DNA of 40,050 nucleotides from an uncultured Lachnospiraceae bacterium (GTDB taxonomy: Bacteria > Bacillota > Clostridia > Lachnospirales > Lachnospiraceae). Positions 32,828 to 39,800 of this stretch are shown here, piece after piece. Where the stretch lies: contig CAOKQK010000026.1 of NCBI GenBank assembly GCA_948470905.1, positions 1-40,050 on the forward strand, given 5' to 3'. Position 1 is the first letter of the stretch. The number at the start of each line of letters is the position of its first letter. The position numbers and the translations under genes are program-made. A model generated the notes under the pieces. The model was not told where the DNA came from. It searched no databases and worked only from the letters and a program-made list of their open reading frames with translations.

Positions 32828-33202
32828 TTACATCGCCCAGTCTGTTACCGGATCGTCGGGACCATAGCCTTTCTTTTCCCAGGAAGGCTTGCGGTTGCCA
32901 TTGTCCGTATCATAACTCGCGGCGTAATCGGAATCCACATAGTGTGTCTGCAGTCCGCACCCATTGTGTGTATTCGCCGGACAGCCGAGGCATGCGAACT
33001 GCTGCTTGTAGCCTCTGGTCCCGCCTGCCCAATCCGAATAATCGGGAGCCTGCCATACGCCTTGCATGTATATACTGTCGCATTTTGGACCGTTTCCGGA
33101 ACCATCCGCCGTTCCGCCGTCACTGGCGGCGCCGCTCGCCATATAAACGCCCTCTGACGCGTCAAGGTCTTTGAGCACCTTTGGTGTTTCGTAAGAATTC
33201 AA
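32828..33202 (-). CDS. Leader-bearing small protein 2 (candidate exported or modified precursor)
   Basis: A 124-residue protein of unknown family, first gene of the leftward unit. Residues 1-24 are the shared leader (YE at 4-5, P7, VL 9-10, EGVY 17-20, ASG 22-24). After a Gly/Ser/Ala-rich stretch (25-38) come four Cys at 41, 71, 74 and 82 (CLGC in the middle) and many Tyr, Asp and Gly residues; there is no hydrophobic signal and no secondary-structure-rich core. A conserved leader before a variable, Cys-containing, Gly-rich part is how ribosomally made modified peptides are built, though 124 residues is long for one. The start codon is TTG at 33202, supported by a strong GGGGGG-type site seven bases upstream. 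Confidence 0.7.
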   Translation of the reverse strand: MNSYETPKVLKDLDASEGVYMASGAASDGGTADGSGNGPKCDSIYMQGVWQAPDYSDWAGGTRGYKQQFACLGCPANTHNGCGLQTHYVDSDYAASYDTDNGNRKPSWEKKGYGPDDPVTDWAM

Positions 33203-33298
33203 TTTTATTCCCCCCTTTCCTGATTGCAGGGATACCCCTGTTTATAACATTTTTCACCCCAGGGCTGCTAGAGCTGCCCTGTTAATATAGTTATGATT

Positions 33299-33328
33299 AT
33301 TGTAATCCATTGGAAAGCGGACTGTCAA
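33299..33328 (-). promoter_or_regulatory. Promoter of the small-protein / exporter operon
   Basis: Minus strand: consensus TTGACA (33328-33323), an 18-bp spacer and TACAAT (33304-33299). The leader to the TTG start at 33202 is about 90 nt. Confidence 0.68.
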
Positions 33329-33419
33329 GAGGAATAGCGGTTTTTTGGATTTTTTTAGCCATATTTTAGCCTGTGCCGAAAGAGCTGGCGGGCAGGAGGG
33401 CGAATATTCTTAAATTTTC

Positions 33420-33448
33420 TTGACATTCTACCGCAGAAAAGGTATGCT
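33420..33448 (+). promoter_or_regulatory. Promoter upstream of the Rpn-like gene
   Basis: TTGACA (33420-33425), a 17-bp spacer and TATGCT (33443-33448). It is followed at 33452 by the first arm of the ATGAGATAA inverted repeat, which could form an operator or RNA hairpin. Confidence 0.7.
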
Positions 33449-33531
33449 TACATGAGATAAATTAATTTGCTCCACATAAGTTTAACTAAAATATTCAGTT
33501 ATCTCATTATGTTTCTTAGCTGACTTTTCTT

Positions 33532-34437
33532 ATGTTTCCATATCTTTTAATGCGTTTATTGCTTTTTGCTGCTTTCATTGTTTTTATTGCTGCCAATCTC
33601 AGCTCCGCCTCCGGTCCCGTAACAATCCGAATGAACAATGACTACTTGTTCAGAGCGCTGCTCCAGCAGAACAATAATGCCCTGAAGGGGCTTATCTGCT
33701 CGCTCCTCCATATGTCTCCCCAAGAGGTCCGCTCCGTGAGCGTCACTAACCCGATCCTGCTGGGGACCTCTATCGATGACAAGACCTTTTTCCTGGATGT
33801 GCATACGCTCCTCAACAACAGCAGCATTATCAACCTGGAACTGCAGGTCATCAATGAACACAACTGGACGGAACGCTCCCTGGTTTACCTCTGCCGTGCC
33901 TTTGACAACCTGGCTCGGGGCAGGGACTACCACCAGGTACTGTCCGCTGTCCAGATCGGTCTGTTGGATTTCACACTGTTTCCGGAGCATCCCGAATTCT
34001 ATGCAACCTATCGGATGCTGAATGAGAAAAACCACATGTTATATAGTGACAAACTGCGCCTTTCTGTGGTAGACTTAAACCATATAGAAATGGCGACCGA
34101 TGAGGACAGGCGATACCATACAGACAGCTGGGCGTCATTCTTCAAGGCCACCACATGGGAGGAGATCAAAATGCTCGCGCAGAAGGACGAATATATCCAC
34201 GATGCTGCCAACACCATCTACCAGCTCAGCCAGGATGAAATGATACGCCTGCAGTGCGAAGCCCGGGAGGACTACTACCTCAGGCAGCGTTCGGTTGAGC
34301 ACTATATGCAGGAGCAGAACGCTACAATTCAGGCGCTGCAGGATACTAATAAGGCACAGAGCGCCATGATCCAGGAGCTGCGTGATATGGTTGCAGTGCT
34401 TCAGGCGCAGGCTGGGCAGCAGAGGAGCGGTTCCTAA
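33532..34437 (+). CDS. Rpn-family PD-(D/E)XK nuclease-like (transposase-like) protein
   Basis: A 301-residue open frame. From MNNDYLFRALL (residue 34) it follows the Rpn/PDDEXK_2 pattern: FLDVHTLLNNSSIINLELQV contains the D and E-x-Q of the nuclease core, followed by the basic, aromatic WTERSLVYLCRAF helix and PEFYATYRMLNEK. The C-terminus is a long coiled coil (MQEQNATIQALQDTNKAQSA). Rpn proteins have been linked to recombination and phage defence. The first 28 residues are strongly hydrophobic (LLMRLLLFAAFIVFIAANL), which is foreign to the family, and no ribosome-binding site precedes ATG 33532 or ATG 33631; the true start is unclear and a decayed 5' end is possible. Confidence 0.7.
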   Translation: MFPYLLMRLLLFAAFIVFIAANLSSASGPVTIRMNNDYLFRALLQQNNNALKGLICSLLHMSPQEVRSVSVTNPILLGTSIDDKTFFLDVHTLLNNSSIINLELQVINEHNWTERSLVYLCRAFDNLARGRDYHQVLSAVQIGLLDFTLFPEHPEFYATYRMLNEKNHMLYSDKLRLSVVDLNHIEMATDEDRRYHTDSWASFFKATTWEEIKMLAQKDEYIHDAANTIYQLSQDEMIRLQCEAREDYYLRQRSVEHYMQEQNATIQALQDTNKAQSAMIQELRDMVAVLQAQAGQQRSGS

Positions 34438-34491
34438 GGGGTGGGGCAGTCATTGGGGGCGGCTGCAAAAATATCATAGGGGGGGCAGGAC

Positions 34492-35274
34492 ATGGTTTAT
34501 GAGGAAATAGTCGGCAGGTTTGGATTAAAAAGAGGTGACAGGGTCTGGCTGTCGTCGGAATTGATCCAGCTGGCACTGGCTTTCAGGAAAAAGGGAATTA
34601 GATTTGACGGTTCGGCGCTTCTGGATGCGTTTCAGGAGGCCATAGGCAGCGAGGGGACTCTTATGCTTCCTGTGTTTTCTTTTGAGTTCAGCAATAATCA
34701 ATATTATGATATTATAAAGACCAGAGGGACCACGGGTGCTCTGGGCAATATGGCGCTGGACAGGCAGGATTTCTTAAGGACCAGGCATCCGATGCATTCT
34801 TTTGCCGTGTGGGGGAAGGACAGGGAACGGCTTGCCGCCATGGAAAACAGGCATTCCTTTGGGGTGGATTCCCCTTTTGCGTACTGTATTGGCAGCCGCG
34901 TAAAGCAGGTTATGCTGGGGACGGATTATGTCCATGCCATGACTTTTATTCATTATGCCGAGACTGCCTGTGGTGTGCCTTATCGGTTTGCCAAGAGCTT
35001 TACAGGCACCTATGTGGACGAACAGGGGGTCGGTGGGCAGCGGACTTATGATTATGCGGCAAGGAAGCTGGAGATAGAGCCCACGGAGCAGTTTAACAGG
35101 ATGGGAGGAATCCTGGAGCAAAAGGGATTGGCGGAAAAGATTGATATGGACGGGCTGGCCTGCTATATCGTAGATCTGGCAGGGAGCTATCCTGTCATAT
35201 GCAGGGATATCATTGAAAATAAATGTGAAAATATATATGATTTCAACATTCCAAGGGAACAGGTCTTTGGATGA
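34492..35274 (+). CDS. AAC(3)-family (PF02522-type) acyltransferase
   Basis: A 260-residue protein with the aminoglycoside N(3)-acetyltransferase fold signatures: GSEGTLMLPVFSFEF, GALGNMALDRQDFLRTRHPMHSFAVWG and SPFAYCIG, with HYAETACGVPYRF later. Members of the family outside resistance act as acyltransferases in biosynthesis. The gene is 31 bp upstream of a stand-alone adenylation enzyme and a carrier protein, so the donor is more likely an acyl or aminoacyl group on that carrier than acetyl-CoA for drug resistance (inference). A GGGGGG-type site (34480-34485) precedes ATG 34492 by six bases. There is no signal peptide or membrane helix. Confidence 0.85.
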   Translation: MVYEEIVGRFGLKRGDRVWLSSELIQLALAFRKKGIRFDGSALLDAFQEAIGSEGTLMLPVFSFEFSNNQYYDIIKTRGTTGALGNMALDRQDFLRTRHPMHSFAVWGKDRERLAAMENRHSFGVDSPFAYCIGSRVKQVMLGTDYVHAMTFIHYAETACGVPYRFAKSFTGTYVDEQGVGGQRTYDYAARKLEIEPTEQFNRMGGILEQKGLAEKIDMDGLACYIVDLAGSYPVICRDIIENKCENIYDFNIPREQVFG

Positions 35275-35305
35275 ACGGCAGCAAATGACGAGGGAGGGAA
35301 CGGCG

Positions 35306-36832
35306 ATGTATGCCACTGTTTTACAATATCTGGAGGAAACTGCAGAGAGGTTTCCGGATAAGGCAGCTTTTGCGGATATGGCGGAAACCTATACTTTCAG
35401 GGAACTGGCTGACCTGGCGGGGAAGGCGGGCAGCGCCATAGCTAAGAGGGTTGGTCCCCGGGAACCGGTTATGGTCTATATGGATAAAAAGGCTTATAAT
35501 GTCCCTGTCTTTCTCGGAGCTGCCTATGCTGGATGCTTCTATGTGCCTGTGGATGATCAGATGCCGGCGGAGCGGGTGAAGCTGATCCTGGATACACTGC
35601 AGCCGGGACTGATCATCTATGACGACGCTGCTGAGGGCAGGCTGGAGGAGATCGGTGGCCAGGTCGGCAGGATGCATTATAAAGAAGCGTTCCAGGCGGA
35701 GATTGACGAAGCGAGGCTGCATGCCATCCGCCAAAATGCGAAAAATACGGATCTGCTGTATGTGTTGTTCACAAGCGGCTCCACAGGTGTTCCCAAGGGG
35801 GTGACGATCTCACATGGGGCGGTGATCGACTTCATGGAGTGGATCTGTGACAAATACCGGCTGGATGAAACTGCGGCCCTGTGCAATCAGGCACCGTTTT
35901 ACTTTGATGCGTCCGTGCCGGACCTGTACATTCCCTTAAAGACGGGGGCTACGGTATACATACCGCCCAAGAGCTATTATACATTTCCCAAAAAGGTGCT
36001 TCAGTTCATCGAACAGAAAGAGATCAACACCCTGATCTGGGTTCCCTCCGCACTATGTAACGTGGTGAACTGCAGGGCGTTTGATGTGTGCGTCCCCGGG
36101 ACGGTCAGGCTGGTGATCTTCTGTGGGGAAGTAATGCCCTGCAGGCATCTCAATGTCTGGAGAAAAAATATACCCAAGGCTTTATTTGTCAATATGTACG
36201 GACCTACGGAGGCTACTTACGCCTGTATGTACTATAATATAGACAGGGAATTTGCAGATGATGAGAAACTGCCCCTGGGGAGGGCGTGTGAAAACAGTGG
36301 GATCCTGCTTCTGGGGGAGGATGACAGGGCAGTGGAGGACGGCGAGATCGGGGAGATCTGTATCCTGGGGCAGTGCCTTTCCAACGGATATTATAATGCC
36401 GCTGACAGGACCAGGGCGGTCTTTGTGCAGAATCCTGTGAATACCAGGTGGACGGAATATCTCTACAGGACCGGCGACCTGGCGTACAGGGACGCCGCCG
36501 GGAATATGGTATTTGCCGGCAGGAAGGATTTCCAGATCAAGCGTCTGGGTCACAGGATCGAACTGGGCGAGATAGAGAACGCCATGCTTGCAGTCGCCGA
36601 GATAGAGAATGCGTGCTGCATCTTTCATGATGCCCGGGAGGAGATCATCGCTGTCTATACCGGCAGGATCGGGACGGATGAGGTAAACGGAAGGCTGGGG
36701 GCCAGACTGCCCCAGTACATGCTCCCGGGCAGATATGTCAGGCTGGATGCCATGCCCATGAACCTGAACGGGAAGATTGACAGGGCGAGGTTAAAACAGG
36801 AATACGCGGAGGAAACCACATGGACAGATTGA
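35306..36832 (+). CDS. Stand-alone amino-acid adenylation enzyme (NRPS A-domain / DltA-like)
   Basis: A 508-residue ANL-superfamily enzyme of the adenylation-domain type. Core motifs in order: A3 TSGSTGVPKG (from residue 156), A5 MYGPTEATYACMYYN, A7 YRTGDLAY, A8 GRKDFQIKRLGHRIELGEIE and A10 NLNGKIDR with the catalytic K490. Such an enzyme activates an amino acid as its adenylate and loads it on a phosphopantetheinyl carrier, which is encoded next with a 13-bp overlap. DltA (D-alanyl) is the nearest well-known analogue; the substrate cannot be read safely. No DltB, condensation or thioesterase domain is present. GGGAGGG ahead of ATG 35306 fixes the start; the open frame extends upstream to 35213 without a ribosome-binding site. 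Confidence 0.87.
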   Translation: MYATVLQYLEETAERFPDKAAFADMAETYTFRELADLAGKAGSAIAKRVGPREPVMVYMDKKAYNVPVFLGAAYAGCFYVPVDDQMPAERVKLILDTLQPGLIIYDDAAEGRLEEIGGQVGRMHYKEAFQAEIDEARLHAIRQNAKNTDLLYVLFTSGSTGVPKGVTISHGAVIDFMEWICDKYRLDETAALCNQAPFYFDASVPDLYIPLKTGATVYIPPKSYYTFPKKVLQFIEQKEINTLIWVPSALCNVVNCRAFDVCVPGTVRLVIFCGEVMPCRHLNVWRKNIPKALFVNMYGPTEATYACMYYNIDREFADDEKLPLGRACENSGILLLGEDDRAVEDGEIGEICILGQCLSNGYYNAADRTRAVFVQNPVNTRWTEYLYRTGDLAYRDAAGNMVFAGRKDFQIKRLGHRIELGEIENAMLAVAEIENACCIFHDAREEIIAVYTGRIGTDEVNGRLGARLPQYMLPGRYVRLDAMPMNLNGKIDRARLKQEYAEETTWTD

Positions 36833-37053
36833 TGAAGATATTGAAGAAGGTCAAGCCGGAGGCTGACTTTGAGGGGAGTAAGGCTCTGGTGGAGGATGGG
36901 ATTTTGGACTCCCTTGACATAGTGGAGGTCATAATGGAGATTGAGAAGGAATTTGGGATCGAGATACCCCCTGACCAAATCGATCCGGACAATTTCCAGT
37001 CGGTCCAGGCCATATGGAAGATGATACAGGATATTTTTACAACGAAGTGTTGA
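36820..37053 (+). CDS. Acyl/peptidyl carrier protein
   Basis: A 77-residue acidic carrier protein with the phosphopantetheine site in DGILDSLDIVEVI (S31) and the helix EIEKEFGIEIPPDQI typical of ACP/PCP/DltC. It overlaps the adenylation gene by 13 bp, and GGAGG lies upstream within that gene. It would hold the activated amino acid for the AAC(3)-fold acyltransferase or an enzyme encoded elsewhere. The stop codon TGA (37051-37053) is itself part of the -35 element of the rimP promoter. Confidence 0.92.
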   Translation: MDRLMKILKKVKPEADFEGSKALVEDGILDSLDIVEVIMEIEKEFGIEIPPDQIDPDNFQSVQAIWKMIQDIFTTKC

Positions 37054-37078
37054 CATTTCGTGAATTCAGGACTATACT
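37050..37078 (+). promoter_or_regulatory. Strong sigma-A promoter of the rimP-nusA-infB operon
   Basis: TTGACA (37050-37055, overlapping the stop of the carrier-protein gene), a 17-bp spacer and TATACT (37073-37078). The predicted start is near 37085. Confidence 0.8.
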
Positions 37079-37110
37079 TACGTCATGAACAATGGTTAAT
37101 GATTATCAAT

Positions 37111-37138
37111 GTGAGAGTGGCTGCAAAGCCACTCTCAC
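37111..37138 (+). other. 12-bp leader hairpin with GCAA tetraloop
   Basis: GTGAGAGTGGCT (37111-37122) pairs perfectly with AGCCACTCTCAC (37127-37138) around a GCAA loop of the stable GNRA class. It starts about 25 nt into the rimP-nusA transcript. Only scattered T follow, so it is a weak terminator at best; it may stop transcripts from the upstream cassette or act as a control element for NusA. Confidence 0.6.
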
Positions 37139-37264
37139 TTGCTTGTACACAGGTCGCACAGGGAAGTTTGCTGCTGACGCAGCATGCGGGCGGCGCGGGG
37201 AGCAGGGAGAAAATTCCCTGTTCGATTGATGCATAGTGGGAGCGGATGCGGGAAGGAGGCATAC

Positions 37265-37729
37265 ATGTCCAGGAGGGAAGATTACGAGGCAAAAACGGAG
37301 GCGCTGCTTAAGCCCATCGCAGAGGCGAACGGCGTGTCCATCTATGATGTGGAGTATGTGAAAGAAGGCAGTGACTATTATCTGCGCGCTTTTATCGACA
37401 AGCCCCAGGGGGTGAATATCAAGGATTGTGAGAATGTGAGCCGCGCCCTCTCGGATGCGCTGGACAGAGAGGATTTCATACCGGATTCTTATATTTTGGA
37501 GGTGAGCAGCCCGGGGCTTGGGCGCACATTGAAGAAAGATAAGCATCTCCAGGCCAGCATCGGGCAGCAGGTGGAGATCAGGCTTTTTAAGCCCATAGAC
37601 AAGTGCCGGGAGTTTGAGGGGAAACTCACAGGCTTTGACAGGGAGAGTGTTACAATCCTTCAGGAGGAAGGCGCCAGGAGCTTTCCGCGCAGCGATATCG
37701 CGCTGATCCGGCTGGCGTTTGACTTCTGA
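37265..37729 (+). CDS. rimP: Ribosome maturation factor RimP
   Basis: A 154-residue protein. The N-terminal part has KPIAEANGVSIYDVEYVKEG and YLRAFIDKPQGVNIKDCENVSRALSD; the middle has the signature YILEVSSPGLGRTLKKDKH; a C-terminal SH3-like beta domain follows. RimP helps assemble the small ribosomal subunit. The position directly before nusA is the universal bacterial arrangement. GGAGG lies eight bases before ATG 37265; upstream in-frame extension to 37184 is not conserved. Confidence 0.95.
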   Translation: MSRREDYEAKTEALLKPIAEANGVSIYDVEYVKEGSDYYLRAFIDKPQGVNIKDCENVSRALSDALDREDFIPDSYILEVSSPGLGRTLKKDKHLQASIGQQVEIRLFKPIDKCREFEGKLTGFDRESVTILQEEGARSFPRSDIALIRLAFDF

Positions 37730-37800
37730 GTTCTGAGGATGATGGAAGATACAGTAAATGAATGAGGCGGGAGCGCCGGAATGGAGGAAAAGGAAAAGAA

Positions 37801-39195
37801 ATGAACAAGGAATTGATGGAAGCTTTTGATATTTTGGAGAAGGAGAAGGAGATCAGCAAGGAGACTCTGTTTGAGGCGATTGAAAACTCACTGCTCACGG
37901 CGTGCAAGAGCCATTTTGGCAAGGCGGACAACGTGAAGGTGGAGATAGACCGTGAAACCTGCGATTTCCTGGTCTATGCGGAGAAGGAAGTGGTCCCCGA
38001 CAAGGAGGATGTGGAGGACGACTGCCTGCAGATTTCTCTGGAGGACGCAAGACAGATTTCGACAAAGGCTTCCGTGGGAGACATCATCCATGTGGAGATA
38101 AAGTCCAGGGAGTTTGGGCGCATCGCCACACAGAACGCCAAGAACGTGATCCTGCAGAAGATCCGTGAGGAGGAGAGGAGTGTCATCTACAATCAGTATT
38201 TTGAGAAGGAGAAGGATGTAGTAACCGGTGTCGTGCAGCGATATGTCGGCAAAAATATCAGCATCAACCTGGGCAAGGCGGACGCCATGCTCAGTGAGGG
38301 CGAAATGGTAAAGGGAGAGGTGTTCCGGCCTACAGAGCGCATCAAGGTGTACATCCTGGAGGTCAAAAATACGCCAAAGGGGCCCCGCATCAATGTGAGC
38401 CGGACACATCCGGAGCTGGTAAAAAGGCTGTTTGAGTCCGAGGTGACGGAGATTAAGGACGGCACTGTGGAGATCAGGAGCATTGCCCGTGAGGCTGGTA
38501 GCCGTACCAAGATTGCCGTGTGGAGCAACAATCCAAACGTGGACGCGGTGGGTGCCTGTGTGGGTATGAACGGCGCCAGGGTGAACGCCATTGTGGAGGA
38601 GCTGCGAGGAGAGAAGATTGACATTGTGAACTGGGACGACAATCCTGGCAATCTGATACAGAATGCCCTTTCCCCGGCGAAGATCGTGGCGGTTTTCGCC
38701 GATCCGGATGAGAAGACCGCAAAGGTCGTGGTTCCGGATTATCAGCTGTCCCTGGCGATCGGCAAGGAAGGGCAGAACGCAAGGCTTGCCGCAAGGCTGA
38801 CCGGCTACAAGATCGACATCAAGTCCGAGACTCAGGCAAAGGATGCACCCGGCTTCCGCTATGAAGATTATATGGATGAGGAATATGAGGACGAGGAAGA
38901 ATACGACGGCGCTGAGGAGTACGGGGACGGCGAAGAAAAAGAGTATGCCGGAGAATACGACGGCGAATATGGAGACGAAGAATACGACGGCGCTGAGGAG
39001 TACGGAGACGGCGAAGAAAAAGAGTATGCCGGAGGAGCCGCCAGCGAATACGGGGACGAGGAAGAATACGACGGCGCTGAGGAGTACAGGGACGGCGAAG
39101 AAAAAGAGCATGCCGATGAAAGCGACGGCGGGTACGGTGACGAAGAATACGATGACGGTGTGGAAGACGGGGACGAAGATGACAGGGAGCAGTGA
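37801..39195 (+). CDS. nusA: Transcription termination/antitermination factor NusA with expanded acidic tail
   Basis: A 464-residue protein. Residues 1-125 are the RNA-polymerase-binding N-terminal domain; about 135-200 the S1 domain (VVQRYVGKNISINLGKADAML); then two KH domains (VDAVGACVGMNGARVNAIVEEL and SLAIGKEGQNARLAARLTG) up to about residue 345. NusA controls pausing, termination and antitermination. The last 105 residues are unusual: Glu/Asp/Tyr/Gly-rich repeats of 27-28 residues (EEYDGAEEYGDGEEKE...), coded by 81-84-bp DNA units. ATG 37801 is preferred over an upstream ATG at 37762. Confidence 0.95.
   Translation: MNKELMEAFDILEKEKEISKETLFEAIENSLLTACKSHFGKADNVKVEIDRETCDFLVYAEKEVVPDKEDVEDDCLQISLEDARQISTKASVGDIIHVEIKSREFGRIATQNAKNVILQKIREEERSVIYNQYFEKEKDVVTGVVQRYVGKNISINLGKADAMLSEGEMVKGEVFRPTERIKVYILEVKNTPKGPRINVSRTHPELVKRLFESEVTEIKDGTVEIRSIAREAGSRTKIAVWSNNPNVDAVGACVGMNGARVNAIVEELRGEKIDIVNWDDNPGNLIQNALSPAKIVAVFADPDEKTAKVVVPDYQLSLAIGKEGQNARLAARLTGYKIDIKSETQAKDAPGFRYEDYMDEEYEDEEEYDGAEEYGDGEEKEYAGEYDGEYGDEEYDGAEEYGDGEEKEYAGGAASEYGDEEEYDGAEEYRDGEEKEHADESDGGYGDEEYDDGVEDGDEDDREQ
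38896..39150 (+). repeat. 81-84-bp coding tandem repeat in nusA (3 copies)
   Basis: The sequence GAAGAATACGACGGCGCTGA recurs at 38896, 38977 and 39061; a shorter, diverged copy begins near 39143. Unit length is a multiple of three, so the reading frame is kept. Confidence 0.88.
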
Positions 39196-39201
39196 GAGGA
39201 T

Positions 39202-39474
39202 ATGGCAAAAAAGGTTCCTTTGAGGCAGTGTGTGGGCTGCGGTTTGATGAAAGGGAAAAAAGAGATGGTCAGGATCCTGAAAACACCGGAGGATGAGATT
39301 TGTCTGGATGTGACAGGAAAGAAGAACGGGAGAGGCGCATATGTTTGTAAGAGCGGGGAATGTCTGAGGATGGCACGCAAAAACAAAGGTTTGGAGCGCT
39401 CTTTCAAAATGAATATCCAGAGTGAAATATATGATGCGCTGGAGAAGGAGTTTGAGAAGCTTGAGACAGAATAA
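39202..39474 (+). CDS. ylxR: YlxR-family RNA-binding protein (RNase P modulator, DUF448)
   Basis: A 90-residue protein with the family hallmark PLRQCVGCG near the start, KKEMVRIL, KKNGRGAYVC and CLRMARKNKGLERSF. YlxR (RnpM) binds RNA and has been linked to RNase P modulation in Bacillota. It sits between nusA and ylxQ, as in Bacillus. GAGAGGAT precedes ATG 39202. Confidence 0.93.
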   Translation: MAKKVPLRQCVGCGLMKGKKEMVRILKTPEDEICLDVTGKKNGRGAYVCKSGECLRMARKNKGLERSFKMNIQSEIYDALEKEFEKLETE

Positions 39475-39769
39475 GGTTTTATCGCTCTTGGGAATTGCCA
39501 TGAAGGGACGCAATCTGGTCAGTGGAGAATTCCAGACTTTGGAAGCAATAAAAAAAGGCTCCGCCATGCTGGTGATCATAGCGGAGGATGCGTCGGACAA
39601 TACCAGAAAACTTTTTACTGATAAGAGCACCTTTTACGGGGTGCCGGTAGCAAGCTTTGGGACGAAGGAAAGCCTGGGGCATGCGATCGGAAAAGAGCAG
39701 CGGTCGGCGGTCGGCGTATGCGATGCGGGATTAGCGGATGCGATCATCAAACAACTGAAAGAGGAGTAG
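39461..39769 (+). CDS. ylxQ: Ribosomal L7Ae-family RNA-binding protein (YlxQ-like)
   Basis: A 102-residue protein of the L7Ae/L30e family: NKVLSLLGIAMKGRNLVSGE, then AIKKGSAMLVIIAEDASDNTRKLF and YGVPVASFGTKESLGHAIGKEQRSAVGV, which binds kink-turn RNA. No ATG fits; a TTG at 39461 has GAAGGAG ten bases upstream, gives a normal-length protein and overlaps the ylxR stop by 14 bp. A GTG at 39422 would add 13 unconserved residues. Its position before infB agrees with the standard operon. Confidence 0.88.
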   Translation: MRQNKVLSLLGIAMKGRNLVSGEFQTLEAIKKGSAMLVIIAEDASDNTRKLFTDKSTFYGVPVASFGTKESLGHAIGKEQRSAVGVCDAGLADAIIKQLKEE

Positions 39770-39800
39770 GACGCCCGTAAAGGCAGAAATGGAGGAAAGC

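Larger units (their letters stand above)
33203..33531. other. Intergenic region with divergent promoters and an inverted repeat
   Basis: About 330 bp without a gene. It holds the promoter of the small-protein operon (minus), a promoter for the Rpn-like gene (plus), a small imperfect hairpin in the minus-strand leader (33261-33280), and a 9-bp perfect inverted repeat ATGAGATAA (33452-33460) / TTATCTCAT (33499-33507) just after the plus promoter. Confidence 0.6.

Noticed and set aside
24367-33328. Lasso-peptide biosynthetic cluster
   Set aside because: Nucleotidyltransferase, PqqD, HprK-like kinase and ABC exporter recall such clusters, but no B2 transglutaminase-like protease and no asparagine-synthetase-like cyclase are present, and the cargo proteins are 124 and 148 residues.
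34492-35274. Aminoglycoside resistance gene
   Set aside because: The fold is AAC(3)-like, but linkage to an adenylation enzyme and a carrier protein points to biosynthesis; resistance is not supported by anything else here.
37888-39630. Very long antisense open frame (580 codons) opposite nusA
   Set aside because: It is antisense to a certain gene with strong codon constraint; the absence of stops comes from the GC-rich, repetitive codons of nusA. The protein looks like nothing and has no start signals.
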